A stretch of DNA of 64,000 nt from Sphingopyxis sp. USTB-05. GTDB lineage: Bacteria; Pseudomonadota; Alphaproteobacteria; Sphingomonadales; Sphingomonadaceae. Shown here piece by piece: positions 54,111-63,932 of this stretch. Under the pieces are notes generated by a model, which was given only the letters and a program-made list of their open reading frames with translations, ran no database searches and was not told where the DNA came from. Positions within the stretch are counted from its first letter, which is position 1. Each line of letters starts with the position of its first letter. The stretch lies in assembly GCF_023822045.1 (NCBI RefSeq), contig NZ_CP084712.1:1364001-1428000 (forward strand), written 5' to 3'. The position numbers and the translations under genes were made by a program.

Positions 54111-55565
54111 ATGGCCACCGCAATCAAGCAGGACATCGCCGGCGAAACGGCACGGATGCAAGAGGTGCTCGCAGCGCAAAAGGCGAGCTTTACCGCCGCC
54201 ATGCCCGAAAGCCTGAGCGTTCGCACCGACCGCATCGATCGGGCGATCGCGCTGCTCGTCGACAATGCGGAAGAATTTGCGAAGGCGGTTAGCGAAGATT
54301 TCGGCCACCGCAGCCGCGAACAGACGCTGATGACCGACATCATGCCCTCGGTCAGCGCGCTCAAACACGCGAAAAAGCATATGGCGAGCTGGTCCAGGGG
54401 CGAGAAGCGCAAACCGACCTTTCCGCTCGGGCTTCTGGGCGCCAAGGCCGAAGTCGTCTATCAGCCGAAGGGTGTCGTCGGCATCGTCGCGCCGTGGAAT
54501 TTCCCGGTCGGCATGGTATTCGTGCCGATGGCGGGCGTGCTGGCGGCGGGCAACCGCGCGATGATCAAGCCGTCGGAATTCACCGAAAATGTCTCGGCGC
54601 TGATGGCGCGGTTGGTGCCCGACTATTTCGACGAAAGCGAGATGGCGGTGTTCACCGGCGATTCCGACGTGGGGGTTGCCTTCTCGAAGCTTGCCTTCGA
54701 CCATATGATCTTCACGGGCGCGACGAGCGTCGGGCGTCACATCATGCGCGCCGCGGCAGACAATCTGGTCCCGGTGACGCTGGAACTCGGCGGCAAATCG
54801 CCGACCTTTATCGGGCGCAGCGCGAACAAGGATCTCGTCGGCCAGCGCGTCGCGCTCGGCAAGATGATGAACGCCGGGCAGATTTGCCTTGCTCCCGACT
54901 ATCTGCTCGTCGCCGAGGATCAGGAAGGCGAGGTGATCGACAGCGTCACGAAGGGCGCGACCGCGCTCTATCCGACCTTGCTCGCCAACGACGACTACAC
55001 GTCCGTTGTTAACACGCGCAATTATGATCGTTTGCAGAGCTACCTCGCCGATGCGCGCGAGAAGGGCGCCGAGGTGATCGAGGTCAATCCCGGCGGCGAG
55101 GATTTTGCCAGCTCGAACGGGCACAAGATGCCGCTCCATATCGTGCGCAACCCGACCGACGACATGAAAGTGATGCAGGAGGAAATTTTCGGCCCGATCC
55201 TGCCGGTCAAGACCTACAAGACGATCGACGACGCGATCGACTATGTGAACGCGAACGATCGCCCGCTCGGCCTTTATTATTTCGGACAGGACAAGAGCGA
55301 GGAGGATCGTGTGCTGACGCGCACCATTTCGGGGGGTGTCACGGTCAACGACGTTCTCTTCCACAATGCGATGGAGGATTTGCCCTTTGGCGGCGTTGGG
55401 CCGTCGGGGATGGGCAATTATCATGGGGTCGACGGTTTCCGCACCTTCAGCCATGCGCGCGCCGTCTATCGCCAGCCCAAGCTCGACGTTGCGGGTCTTG
55501 CGGGGTTCAAGCCGCCCTATGGTAAGGCGACGGCAAAGACACTTGCTAAAGAGCTCAAGAAATAG
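54111..55565 (+). CDS. Coniferyl-aldehyde dehydrogenase family NAD(P)-dependent aldehyde dehydrogenase
   Basis: 484 residues. Catalytic Glu is in LELGGKSPTFIGRSANKDL and the nucleophile Cys in NAGQICLAPDY. The sequence PKGVVGIVAPWNFPVGMVFVPMAGVLAAGNRAMIKPSEFTEN is typical of the coniferyl-aldehyde dehydrogenase subgroup. It would oxidise aromatic or medium-chain aldehydes to acids. The divergent neighbour is a thiolase; the BenE transporter lies 1.6 kb downstream, so it may belong to aromatic metabolism (inference). Confidence 0.87.
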   Translation: MATAIKQDIAGETARMQEVLAAQKASFTAAMPESLSVRTDRIDRAIALLVDNAEEFAKAVSEDFGHRSREQTLMTDIMPSVSALKHAKKHMASWSRGEKRKPTFPLGLLGAKAEVVYQPKGVVGIVAPWNFPVGMVFVPMAGVLAAGNRAMIKPSEFTENVSALMARLVPDYFDESEMAVFTGDSDVGVAFSKLAFDHMIFTGATSVGRHIMRAAADNLVPVTLELGGKSPTFIGRSANKDLVGQRVALGKMMNAGQICLAPDYLLVAEDQEGEVIDSVTKGATALYPTLLANDDYTSVVNTRNYDRLQSYLADAREKGAEVIEVNPGGEDFASSNGHKMPLHIVRNPTDDMKVMQEEIFGPILPVKTYKTIDDAIDYVNANDRPLGLYYFGQDKSEEDRVLTRTISGGVTVNDVLFHNAMEDLPFGGVGPSGMGNYHGVDGFRTFSHARAVYRQPKLDVAGLAGFKPPYGKATAKTLAKELKK

Positions 55566-55630
55566 CTTGGCAAGATGCGGCGCTTCGCCCTAGGGGATGC
55601 GCCGCGCTTTTGCGCGCCCGTGTTTTCTGG

Positions 55631-55715
55631 GCCCCTGTGGTGAAATTGGTAGACGCGCTCGACTCAAAATCGAGTTCCGCAAGGAGTGCTGGTTCGAGTC
55701 CGGCCAGGGGCACCA
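55631..55715 (+). tRNA. tRNA-Leu (anticodon CAA)
   Basis: An 85-nt class II tRNA with a long variable arm and encoded CCA. Acceptor gcccctg/cagggg-c, anticodon stem ctcga/tcgag with loop CTCAAAA (anticodon CAA, reads UUG), and T arm ctggttcgagtccgg. It is between the aldehyde dehydrogenase and the BenE gene. No integrase or repeat is visible at its 3' end. Confidence 0.95.
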
Positions 55716-55734
55716 ACTGATAACCGGCAAATCT

Positions 55735-56904
55735 TCAGGCGCGCGCGGCCAGCCATCTGCCCGCGGCTAGCGCCAGAAATCCGACAACGAGACCCCAGAA
55801 AGCCGAACCCAGCCCAAACAGGGTCAGCCCAGATCCGGTCGCCAGAAATGTCAGGATGGCCGGATCGCGGTCCGCCTTTGCAACGAACATCGCCTCCATC
55901 GCGCCGAGTAGCGCCGGGATTAGCGCCACGCCGGCCAGCGCCGCGATGACCGTGGGCGGCAGGGCCAGAAAGACACGGACGAGCAGCGGCGAGAAGATCG
56001 CCAGCAGCAGATAGAAGCCAGCATAGAGCATGCCGACGATCCACCTTTTCGCACGATCGGGATGCGCTTCCTCGGCCGTGCAGATCGCCGCCGTGATCGC
56101 CGCGAGATTCAGGCCGTGGGCCCCAAAAGGCGCCGCGGCGAGCCATGCGACACCGCTGCCGATGATCAATGGGCGCGGCGGCGGTGCGTAGCCGGCGCTG
56201 CGCAGCACGACGAGGCCGGGCAGGTTCTGCGACACCAGCGTAACGAGGAACAGCGGCACGCCGACGCTGAGAATCGCGCGGACGTCGAAAGCTGGTGCGA
56301 CGGGCACGAGCGTACCGAACGTCGCGCCAGGCGCCAGCGGGCCGATGTCGCCGCGCAGCAGTGTAAGCGCCATGCCCGCCGCAAGCGCAAGGAGCAGGGC
56401 GTAGAGCGGAAAGCGCGCCCGCGCCGCGACAAAGATCGCGACGAGCAGCGCAACGAGCAGCGGGTCGGCGGCGCCAAGGGCGAAAAGCTTGAGGCAAAAG
56501 GGCAGGAGGACGCCGGCGAGCATCGCCGAGGCGATCGAGGGCGGGATGCGCTCGGCAAGCCTCCCGAGCGCCGGTACTATGCCGAGCAGGATCATCATCA
56601 ACGCGGCTGACAGGAAGATGCCGATCGCGACCGGCCACGACAGGCCCGATGCCGTGGCGGCGAGCAGCGCCGCGCCCGGAGTCGACCAGGCGAGCACGAC
56701 GGGCATACGCAGCCGCCAGGAAAGCGCCGCGCCGGCGAGCGCGATGCCAAGGCATAGCGCCGTCACCGCCGATCCCGTCTGGCCGGCCGAAGCCCCGAGG
56801 TTGCGCATGGCCTGGACGACGAGCGCGATTGTCCCGCCGAAGCCCACGAGTGCGGCGATGAGCGCCGACGACCAGGCCGGGACGGGGGGAATGCTACGCA
56901 GCAT
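55735..56904 (-). CDS. benE: Benzoate/H+ symporter, BenE family
   Basis: 389 residues with about 12 hydrophobic segments. The start is LIAALVGFGGTIALVVQAMRNLGASAGQTGSAVTALC, with VLAWSTPGAALLA, the family fingerprint IFLSAALMMILLGIVP..AERIPPSIASAMLAGVLLPF, and a conserved GLNLAAITAAICTAEEAHPD segment. It takes up benzoate or a related aromatic acid by proton symport. No benzoate catabolic genes are adjacent, so the physiological substrate may differ. Confidence 0.9.
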   Translation of the reverse strand: MLRSIPPVPAWSSALIAALVGFGGTIALVVQAMRNLGASAGQTGSAVTALCLGIALAGAALSWRLRMPVVLAWSTPGAALLAATASGLSWPVAIGIFLSAALMMILLGIVPALGRLAERIPPSIASAMLAGVLLPFCLKLFALGAADPLLVALLVAIFVAARARFPLYALLLALAAGMALTLLRGDIGPLAPGATFGTLVPVAPAFDVRAILSVGVPLFLVTLVSQNLPGLVVLRSAGYAPPPRPLIIGSGVAWLAAAPFGAHGLNLAAITAAICTAEEAHPDRAKRWIVGMLYAGFYLLLAIFSPLLVRVFLALPPTVIAALAGVALIPALLGAMEAMFVAKADRDPAILTFLATGSGLTLFGLGSAFWGLVVGFLALAAGRWLAARA

Positions 56905-56934
56905 TATTTCTCATTCTATGATTATTCGCGCGCT

Positions 56935-59900
56935 TCAGGTCGAAGCGGGGGCGGAATTGTCGCGGTCGGGGGCAAGCTGGCGACTATAGAGCCAGCCGAT
57001 CCCGATCAGGCTGAAACCGAGCGCGACGAACGAACCGATCCGCGCAAGCCCCTCGAGCCCCGATGCGTCGAAGAGGAAGACCTTGCCCGCGGCACCGATC
57101 ATCAGCACCAGCGAAGCGATGCGCCAGTCGTGGCGCCTGGTCCGGATACCCCACAGAAGGAAACCGAGTGCAAGCGCAAGGATGAGGATCGAGCGCAGGA
57201 TATTCTCGGCCTCGGTGACGCCCGGCTGGGCGAGGAGCGACCCGTGGAAAAGCTGGCGAAGCGTTGCCCAGGCGAAGCCCGCGATGAGGAGCATCGACCC
57301 GATCTGGACCGCGCGCTCGATCGGAGCGGACGTCTTGCCGAACAGCATGGGAAGGCGTGTCAGCCCCAGCCATGGCAACAGGTACAGCGGGACGAGCAGA
57401 TTGATAAGCGGCCAACTGCCCACTGCCTGCGCCGACCACAAGGGATTGTGGAGTATCAGGCCATAGAACAGGGCATGCGCCGTACCGGCAACGATCAGCG
57501 GACGCGCCGCGGCGATCATTCCACGGGTCATGGCGGACCATCCCGCGCCGATCAATAGCGTCTCCCAGATCAGCCGCTGAAGAATGCCCGTCGCGGCGAA
57601 GTCCGTGCCCGCCGTTGCGGCGAAACCGAGACGATAGAGCGAATGGATAGCGATGCCGGCGATCAGCGCGGCGAGGGTGATCGCAGCGATCCATAGCCAG
57701 CGGGGCAGCGTGTCGCGGATCAGCCACGTCGGCACGCCGAAAAGTACCGCGGGAAGCAGCAGGCGTAGCAGCAGCGGTTCGGCCATGATCGGCGCTGCAT
57801 CGAACTGCATCGGAATGGCGACAAGCGACAGCAGGGCTTTCGTCGACCATATGAAAAGTGGAAGCGCGGCCCACGCGAGGCTGGCCGCCGCAAGGGTTGC
57901 TGCGGCTGCGTCTATTCGGCCGAATGGAACGCGCCTTGTGGCAAGAAGCGTCGCCGCTCCGCCTAGTGCCGGGACAAGCATCAACGCGCCGGCCGATATA
58001 ATCTGCGCAAAGGCCCCATATGCGAGCACGGCTGCGGCGACCTGGCCGAGCCGGCGCATGACGGCGCCTTCGCCGCGAACCGCGAAAAGCAGCGCGGCGG
58101 CCGCGAGACCTGCCCAGCGCAGGATCGCCAATCCATCGGGGCTGTCCGCGCCCTCGACCAGCCGCGGCAGTTCGGCAAGGGCTCGTGGCGGTGCGACCAG
58201 CGCGACGAGCGCGGCGCCGACGAATCCCGCCGCGACGCGTTCGATACGCCGATCATGTGCGGCTTTCCCAAAGAAGAAGAGTAGCGTTGCGACCGCCGCG
58301 ATAACGAGCGGTGCCAGCCAGGCGGGCAGGACAAGCAATAGAGCGAGCGCGAACAACCCGCCCGCTGTCGCGGCCAGCCATGCGACGCGACTGTCATCTG
58401 TGCGTCCCTCTACGCTCCAGCCGCGCGCGATAACGGCTGCGGCCAACAGCGCGCCGCCCAGCGCCACCAGTGCGAGCGATCCGTCGGCGATGCCCCAAAA
58501 ATGCCATTTGGTGAGCGGGACGCCCGCGATCGCGATGACGCAGAACTCGAGCGTCGGGCGCAGCTTTTTGGGGATCGCCCACATCCGAACGAGGAGCGGA
58601 GCGGCATGGATAACGAGGAGCGACAGCCCGATCAGCGCGAACCAGAAGGGCGTGGGATCGGGCCAGGCGACCAGCAGCGCGAGCGACAACAATAGGCTGA
58701 TCGTGGGGACGATCGCGAAATTGCGCTCGCGCCACGCCAGCCATTGGCCGGCGCCCGCGATCAGCGCGAACAGGCCCCAATGGAGCGGCGTAAAGCCGCC
58801 ATAGCCGACAAGCAAAGCCAACTGAAGCGCACCAACCACGGCAGAGGCGGTGCGCAGCGCGGTCGAGCGCGGCCCCTCGAACGCCATCATCGGCAGCGCG
58901 ATGGCGAGAAGAAGTACGAAGCCGCCGATCGAGAGCGACGCGACCACGTCGAGTGCAGCGCTCGCGACGACCATCCAAATTCCCCAGCCGATCCCGCCGA
59001 TCAGCGCCGCTAGCGCCAGCCACGGCCATCGCCTGGCGCGCGCGACGCCGGCGAGCCCGGCGATGGTCAGCGCCAGATAGACGGCGAGCAGCGGTACATT
59101 GGGCTCGACGGCGCCGACCATGGCGGGCGCAGCTAGCCCGCCTGCGAGCCCGAGCAACGCGCTCGGTGGGCCAAAACGGAGCGAGAGGCCGAGCGCCGCG
59201 GCCGTGACGAGCGCGAGAGCGACGAAGGCGAACAGCGGTCCGATCAACTGATAGACGTTGGCGGCGACCATGATGGCCGCATAGAGCGTCGCTATGCCCG
59301 CGCCCGAGAGCGCCTGCGGCACGCGCACATCGCGCAATTTTTCCTCGTTGCGCCAAGCATATTCGGCGCCGCCGATCAGCCCAAGGCCGAAGATCAGTCC
59401 GGCAATGATCTGCACCCCGGGGGTGAAGATGCGCGCAAAGAAGCCGGCATCGATCGCATAGCGAACGATCAGTACGCCGGCGATGGCAAGCGTCAGCCCA
59501 CCGGCCCAGATCGGCAGCGTCTTGCCGAACAGGTTTTCGAAGCGTGAGGCGAGACTGAGTTGGGGTTCCGATGCGGCGGGCTTCGCCGCCGGTTTTGGAA
59601 CCGGCGCGGCGGCGTGAAGGGGAGCAGGTGCGGGTTCGCGCGCCTCGGCTGGCTCGGGCGCCTCGGCGGGTTGGAGCGCGGATATTGCGGATGGGGGAGC
59701 CGCGGGAGCCGCGACGGCTTTAGTTCTGGCCGGTGCAACAGGGGGAGCGTCGGGGACGTCCGGTGCGACCTCCCCGGGGCGCTCGATTTCGTCCAGCGAT
59801 CTGCCAGCCCCGCGTTGTAGCGCGCCGATCCGCTTTGCCGCTTCGAGCAGGGTCGCCTCGGCCCGTTTCAACCGGCCGCGCGTGTCCATCAGCATGATGA

Positions 59901-59940
59901 ACAGGATGACGATGGCAAGAAACGCGAAGAAGTCGAACAC
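56935..59940 (-). CDS. Very large DUF2339 multi-pass membrane protein
   Basis: 1001 residues. One N-terminal membrane helix (MFDFFAFLAIVILFIML) precedes a coiled-coil start, a Pro/Ala-rich linker (about 45-125), then 'LSLASRFENLFGKTLPIWAGGLTLAIAGVLIVRYAIDAGFFA', the DUF2339 core. More than 20 additional hydrophobic helices follow to the C-terminus. The domain is predicted to be a transporter- or scaffold-like membrane protein with no known function. It is a stand-alone gene. Confidence 0.88.
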   Translation of the reverse strand: MFDFFAFLAIVILFIMLMDTRGRLKRAEATLLEAAKRIGALQRGAGRSLDEIERPGEVAPDVPDAPPVAPARTKAVAAPAAPPSAISALQPAEAPEPAEAREPAPAPLHAAAPVPKPAAKPAASEPQLSLASRFENLFGKTLPIWAGGLTLAIAGVLIVRYAIDAGFFARIFTPGVQIIAGLIFGLGLIGGAEYAWRNEEKLRDVRVPQALSGAGIATLYAAIMVAANVYQLIGPLFAFVALALVTAAALGLSLRFGPPSALLGLAGGLAAPAMVGAVEPNVPLLAVYLALTIAGLAGVARARRWPWLALAALIGGIGWGIWMVVASAALDVVASLSIGGFVLLLAIALPMMAFEGPRSTALRTASAVVGALQLALLVGYGGFTPLHWGLFALIAGAGQWLAWRERNFAIVPTISLLLSLALLVAWPDPTPFWFALIGLSLLVIHAAPLLVRMWAIPKKLRPTLEFCVIAIAGVPLTKWHFWGIADGSLALVALGGALLAAAVIARGWSVEGRTDDSRVAWLAATAGGLFALALLLVLPAWLAPLVIAAVATLLFFFGKAAHDRRIERVAAGFVGAALVALVAPPRALAELPRLVEGADSPDGLAILRWAGLAAAALLFAVRGEGAVMRRLGQVAAAVLAYGAFAQIISAGALMLVPALGGAATLLATRRVPFGRIDAAAATLAAASLAWAALPLFIWSTKALLSLVAIPMQFDAAPIMAEPLLLRLLLPAVLFGVPTWLIRDTLPRWLWIAAITLAALIAGIAIHSLYRLGFAATAGTDFAATGILQRLIWETLLIGAGWSAMTRGMIAAARPLIVAGTAHALFYGLILHNPLWSAQAVGSWPLINLLVPLYLLPWLGLTRLPMLFGKTSAPIERAVQIGSMLLIAGFAWATLRQLFHGSLLAQPGVTEAENILRSILILALALGFLLWGIRTRRHDWRIASLVLMIGAAGKVFLFDASGLEGLARIGSFVALGFSLIGIGWLYSRQLAPDRDNSAPAST

Positions 59941-59951
59941 GTTGATCCCTT

Positions 59952-59974
59952 CAGCCTGCCTCCCTAGCAGGCTG
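59952..59974 (-). terminator. Hairpin between the hydrolase and DUF2339 genes
   Basis: Perfect 8-bp arms cagcctgc and gcaggctg around a 7-base loop (ctcccta). It lies downstream of the chloroperoxidase-like gene and upstream of the DUF2339 gene, both on the minus strand. No strong T-tract. A second GC-rich stem (about 60033-60063) lies just after the hydrolase stop and may also contribute. Confidence 0.4.
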
Positions 59975-60069
59975 CGGGAACAATTTCGAACTGTTTGGCA
60001 AGCGGGTCAAATTCCGGCTCTTCACCGTTCGTGGCGGCGGCGGACACACGCCCGTCGCCGCCGTGACCG

Positions 60070-60906
60070 TCAGCTCCGGATGAACGCGAGCAAGTCGGGG
60101 TTGATGACGTCGGCATGGGTGGTCAGCATGCCGTGCGGAAAGCCGGGATAGATTTTCAGTGTCGCATTCTGCAGCAGTTCGGCCTGTAGCAGGGCGGCGT
60201 TCTTGTACGGTACGACCTGATCGTCGTCGCCCTGCAGCACCAGCGTCGGAACGGTGATAGCCTTCAGATCGCCGGTCTGGTCGGTTTCGGAAAAGGCCTT
60301 GATGCCTTCATGGTGGGCGAGTGCGCTGCCCATCATGCCTTGGCGCCACCAGTTGCGGACGATGGCTTCCGATACCTTCGCACCTGGGCGGTTGAAGCCA
60401 TAGAAGGGGCCCGAGGCCACATCGAGGAAAAAGCCCGCGCGATCGGCGGCGAGCGCCCTGCGGAAATCGTCGAACACCTCGATCGGCGTGCCGCCGGGGT
60501 TGCTTTCGGTCCGGACCATGAGCGGCGGGACCGCGCTGACCAGCACCGCCTTCGCGACGCGGCCCTGCGGCTGGCCATATTTGGCGACATAGCGTGCGAC
60601 CTGTCCGCCGCCGGTTGAATGGCCGATATGCACTGCGTTCTGGAGGTCGAGATGTTCGACGACCGCCGAGGCGTCGGCGGCATAATGGTCCATGTCATGG
60701 CCTATGTCGGTCTGCGACGAACGGCCATGCCCCCGGCGGTCGTGCGCGACGACGCGATAACCGTTGGCGAGAAAGAAGAGCATTTGCGTGTCCCAATCGT
60801 CGGAGGACAGCGGCCAGCCGTGATGGAACATGATCGGTTGGGCATCCTTGGGACCCCAGTCCTTATAGAAGATTTCGTTGCCGTCCGAGGTGGTGACAAA
60901 AGCCAT
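60070..60906 (-). CDS. Alpha/beta hydrolase, non-heme chloroperoxidase type
   Basis: 278 residues from ATG 60906 (an ATG two codons upstream is also possible). MAFVTTSDGNEIFYKDWGPKDAQPIMFHHGWPLSSDDWDTQM is the family start; the oxyanion segment is FHHGWP, the nucleophile elbow is GHSTGGGQVARY (Ser), and the acid/His part is LQGDDDQVVPY..FPHGMLTTHADVIN. The group includes arylesterases and cofactor-free haloperoxidases. Substrate unknown. It is divergent from the kinase gene at 61182. Confidence 0.9.
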   Translation of the reverse strand: MAFVTTSDGNEIFYKDWGPKDAQPIMFHHGWPLSSDDWDTQMLFFLANGYRVVAHDRRGHGRSSQTDIGHDMDHYAADASAVVEHLDLQNAVHIGHSTGGGQVARYVAKYGQPQGRVAKAVLVSAVPPLMVRTESNPGGTPIEVFDDFRRALAADRAGFFLDVASGPFYGFNRPGAKVSEAIVRNWWRQGMMGSALAHHEGIKAFSETDQTGDLKAITVPTLVLQGDDDQVVPYKNAALLQAELLQNATLKIYPGFPHGMLTTHADVINPDLLAFIRS

Positions 60907-61181
60907 GAGCATTCTCCGTTGCAGAGGAACCGGGCTGGATACCCGTCCGACGACTGGAGCATCGCCGTTACCGTCCAGCGGCGCCATTATACGCAGGTTT
61001 CGGATCGCACCCATCGGATTAAACTTGCGTATGATGGCGCTGCGCCGCGCGATCGGAGATCACCGGAGGACAGTCTCGCTGCCAACCGGAAAGAATGCCC
61101 GATGACCTTTGTGCAGCCCGCAGCCATTGCCGCAGACGGCACCCCGCAAGTGCGCCGCATCTTCAGGGCGTGAGTCCGCAT

Positions 61182-62786
61182 ATGCCATCGCTGTTGCGCT
61201 CTCCTTCCGCCTCGTCCAGCCTGCCGTCGCCCGGGCATTTCGCATTAGGGCGTTTTCGGGATGTAATGATGCGCGAGGATGCCGAGGGTCAGCAGCTGTC
61301 GAAGCGCCTGCACGGCGTCGCGGCGCTGCTGTTCGCGCTCGCGATCTTCGCGCTCGATGTCCTGACGCCGCTGCAAGGCGCTGTCGCGGTGCTCTATACC
61401 GTCGTCGTACTCATCATGGCGCGCGCGCATCATCGTGGTTCGATGATGCTTGCCGGTATCGTTTCGGCGCTCCTTGCGATTGGCGGCTATTATCTCAGCC
61501 ATTGGGGCGACCCGCCCGGCTCGGCGACGATGCGCCTCGGAGTCAGCCTTGTGGCGATCGGCATCACGACCTTGCTGTGTGTCCGTCATCAGGTCGCGAT
61601 CGAGGAACGCCGCCGGTCCGACGAGCGCTACCGCACCATTTTCAACGCGGCGGGACTGCCGATCTGGGAGGGCGACTGGTCGGAAGCCCATGCCGCAGTC
61701 CGCAGCGGCGCTACGCTCGATCCAGATGCGGTCGACCGGATCGCGCGGGCGGCGACCATCCTCGACGCCAATGATGCCGCCGCACGGTTGTTTGGCCTGT
61801 CCGATCGAAGCGCGCTGATCGGCGGCACGATCGTCGACCACCACACCCCGGCGGCGCAGGCGACGTTGGGGGTGATCGTTGCCGCGCTGGGGAGGGGCGA
61901 CACGCTGATCGAGCAGGAAACGCAATTTCTTTCGGCGTCCGGCGACGTTGTCGATGTGGTGCTTCACGTCACCTTGCCGCCGGGTGACGGTGGCTGGAAA
62001 CGCGTGCTGGTGATGGCGCTCGATGTGACCGAACGGAACCGGGCGCAGGCGCGGCTCGCCCAGTCGCAGGCCGAACTGACGCATGTGTCGCGGGTGACGA
62101 CATTGGGGCAACTTGCGGCGTCGATCGCGCATGAAGTCAATCAGCCGCTGTCGGCGGTCGTGACCTATGCGAAGTCCGGCAAGCGCTGGCTTGCGCGCGA
62201 GGCTCCCGATGCGCCCGAAGTGTCCGAATGCCTCGATCAGATCGCGGCCAACGGCACGCGCGCCGCCGACGTGATCGCGCGGATCCGCGATATGGCGCGC
62301 AAGGCCGATCCCGAACGGGGAGTGATCGAACTGGTGCCGTTGATCGATGAGACCGTCGCTTTGTTGCGGCGCGACCTGCAGACGCACGGCGTTGCAATCC
62401 GGGTCTCGATCCCGGAAGGATTGCCACCCGTCGCGGGCGATCGCGTCCAAATTCAACAGGTGCTGATGAACCTGATGCTCAATGCCGAACAGGCGATGGC
62501 GGACACGCCGCTCGACCAGCGCGAACTGTGCGTCGATGCGATGCGGGGCGACCATGAGGTAATGATTGCCGTGCGCGATTGCGGCACCGGTATCCTGGTC
62601 GACCCCGAAAGCCTGTTCGCACCCTTCTTTACGACCAAATCGACCGGTCTCGGCATGGGGCTTTCGATTTGCCGGTCGATTATCGAGCAGCATGGCGGAT
62701 CGCTGTCGGCCGCCAACAATGACGATCGCGGCGCGACCTTTCGGTTCAGCCTGCCGATCGCGGGTGCGAAGGAGATGGGGGCATGA
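61182..62786 (+). CDS. PAS-domain sensor histidine kinase, FixL-like
   Basis: About 534 residues from ATG 61182 (ATG 61266 would give 506). About four N-terminal membrane helices (from [19 protein letters not shown]) precede a PAS domain ([19 protein letters not shown]...). The HisKA box is [19 protein letters not shown] (phospho-His) and the HATPase has N box ([12 protein letters not shown]) and [13 protein letters not shown]. Its stop overlaps the FixJ-like regulator by four bases (ATGA). The heme-binding His of FixL proper is not evident. Signal unknown. Confidence 0.92.
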   Translation: MPSLLRSPSASSSLPSPGHFALGRFRDVMMREDAEGQQLSKRLHGVAALLFALAIFALDVLTPLQGAVAVLYTVVVLIMARAHHRGSMMLAGIVSALLAIGGYYLSHWGDPPGSATMRLGVSLVAIGITTLLCVRHQVAIEERRRSDERYRTIFNAAGLPIWEGDWSEAHAAVRSGATLDPDAVDRIARAATILDANDAAARLFGLSDRSALIGGTIVDHHTPAAQATLGVIVAALGRGDTLIEQETQFLSASGDVVDVVLHVTLPPGDGGWKRVLVMALDVTERNRAQARLAQSQAELTHVSRVTTLGQLAASIAHEVNQPLSAVVTYAKSGKRWLAREAPDAPEVSECLDQIAANGTRAADVIARIRDMARKADPERGVIELVPLIDETVALLRRDLQTHGVAIRVSIPEGLPPVAGDRVQIQQVLMNLMLNAEQAMADTPLDQRELCVDAMRGDHEVMIAVRDCGTGILVDPESLFAPFFTTKSTGLGMGLSICRSIIEQHGGSLSAANNDDRGATFRFSLPIAGAKEMGA

Positions 62787-63421
62787 CGGGTGCTGCACTG
62801 GTTCATGTGATCGACGACGATGCCGGGATGCGCGGTGCACTGGGCAGCTTGCTGCGTTCCGCGGGTTTCGAGGTCGCGCTTCACGCCTCGACCGATGCGT
62901 TTCGGGCGGCGGCCGTCGTTGATGCGCCGTCCTGCCTGATACTCGACATCCGTCTGCGAGGTGAAAACGGCCTCGACTTTCAGGATTGGCTTGCGGCTGA
63001 ACGGCGCGAGATTCCGGTGATCCTCGTCACCGGTCACGGCGACATTCCGATGACCGTGCGCGGCATGAAGGCGGGCGCGATCGATTTTCTGCCCAAGCCC
63101 TTCAGCGATGAGCAACTGCTTCGCGCGGTCGCGAACGGGATAGAAAAAAGTAGGGAGCGGCGCGAAGCGGGTGCCGAGACCGCCAGGTTGAGGCAGGGCT
63201 ATGGCAAGCTGACCCCGCGCGAGGCCGAAGTGATGAGCCTTGTCGTCACCGGCCTGATGAACAAGCAGGTCGCCGCGCGGCTTAGCCTGTCGGAAATCAC
63301 TGTGAAGATCCACCGCGGTAACGTGATGAAGAAGATGGAAGCCCAGTCGCTCGCCGACCTTGTCCGAATGGCCGAACAGCTCGGCATTCGCGACGAGAGC
63401 ATCCACCGCTTTAACATCTGA
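62783..63421 (+). CDS. FixJ/NarL-family response regulator
   Basis: 212 residues. The receiver has Asp11, Asp12, Asp13 and phospho-acceptor Asp55 ([13 protein letters not shown]), with Thr/Lys in LVTGHGD and LPKPFSD. The LuxR-type helix-turn-helix is [42 protein letters not shown]. It is co-translated with the FixL-like kinase (four-base overlap). The regulated genes are not known, but the neighbouring lone receiver and divergent hydrolase are candidates. Confidence 0.94.
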   Translation: MTGAALVHVIDDDAGMRGALGSLLRSAGFEVALHASTDAFRAAAVVDAPSCLILDIRLRGENGLDFQDWLAAERREIPVILVTGHGDIPMTVRGMKAGAIDFLPKPFSDEQLLRAVANGIEKSRERREAGAETARLRQGYGKLTPREAEVMSLVVTGLMNKQVAARLSLSEITVKIHRGNVMKKMEAQSLADLVRMAEQLGIRDESIHRFNI

Positions 63422-63496
63422 GTATGATAGCGGAACCGGACGCGATGCTTCAGACGGGGGCGATGGGATGGCGCGTCGCGCCATGATTTTGCCGGA

Positions 63497-63886
63497 GTGA
63501 TTGGGTTCGTGTCTGTTTCCCGCGCCATCGTGCCCACTATCGCGATCGTCGACGATGACCCCGACGTCCGGGGCAGCATCGACAGCCTTCTTCGCTCGGC
63601 GATGATGAACCCGCGCTGTTTTGCCAGTGCCGAGGAGATGTTGGCAGCGGGAATCGAGGATGATCTCGCCTGCATCGTCACCGACCTGCATATGCCCGGA
63701 ATGACCGGGCTGGAACTTCAAGCCGAAGCCGGCCGTCGCGGCTGGAGCGTCCCGATAATCATCATGACCGCCTATCCGACCGAGATCGTCCGGGGACAGG
63801 CAGAGAAGGCCGGCGCGGTGGCTTTCCTGACCAAGCCGGTCGATCCCGAGGGCCTGCTCGATGCGATCGAGAGGGCGGTCCGCTAG
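63497..63886 (+). CDS. Stand-alone receiver domain (response regulator without output domain)
   Basis: 129 residues from GTG 63497 (GTG 63509 also in frame). The receiver is complete: acidic residues at Asp19-Asp20-Asp21, phospho-acceptor Asp63 (CIVTDLHMPGMTG), Thr in MTAYPT, and Lys in LTKPVDP. It closely resembles FixJ-type receivers but has no DNA-binding domain. It sits 75 bp after the FixJ-like gene and may compete for phosphate from the same kinase (inference). Confidence 0.88.
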   Translation: MIGFVSVSRAIVPTIAIVDDDPDVRGSIDSLLRSAMMNPRCFASAEEMLAAGIEDDLACIVTDLHMPGMTGLELQAEAGRRGWSVPIIIMTAYPTEIVRGQAEKAGAVAFLTKPVDPEGLLDAIERAVR

Positions 63887-63932
63887 ACCGCGGTTCGAAG
63901 CAGGAAGCGCCGATTATGGCTTACGTCCGCCG

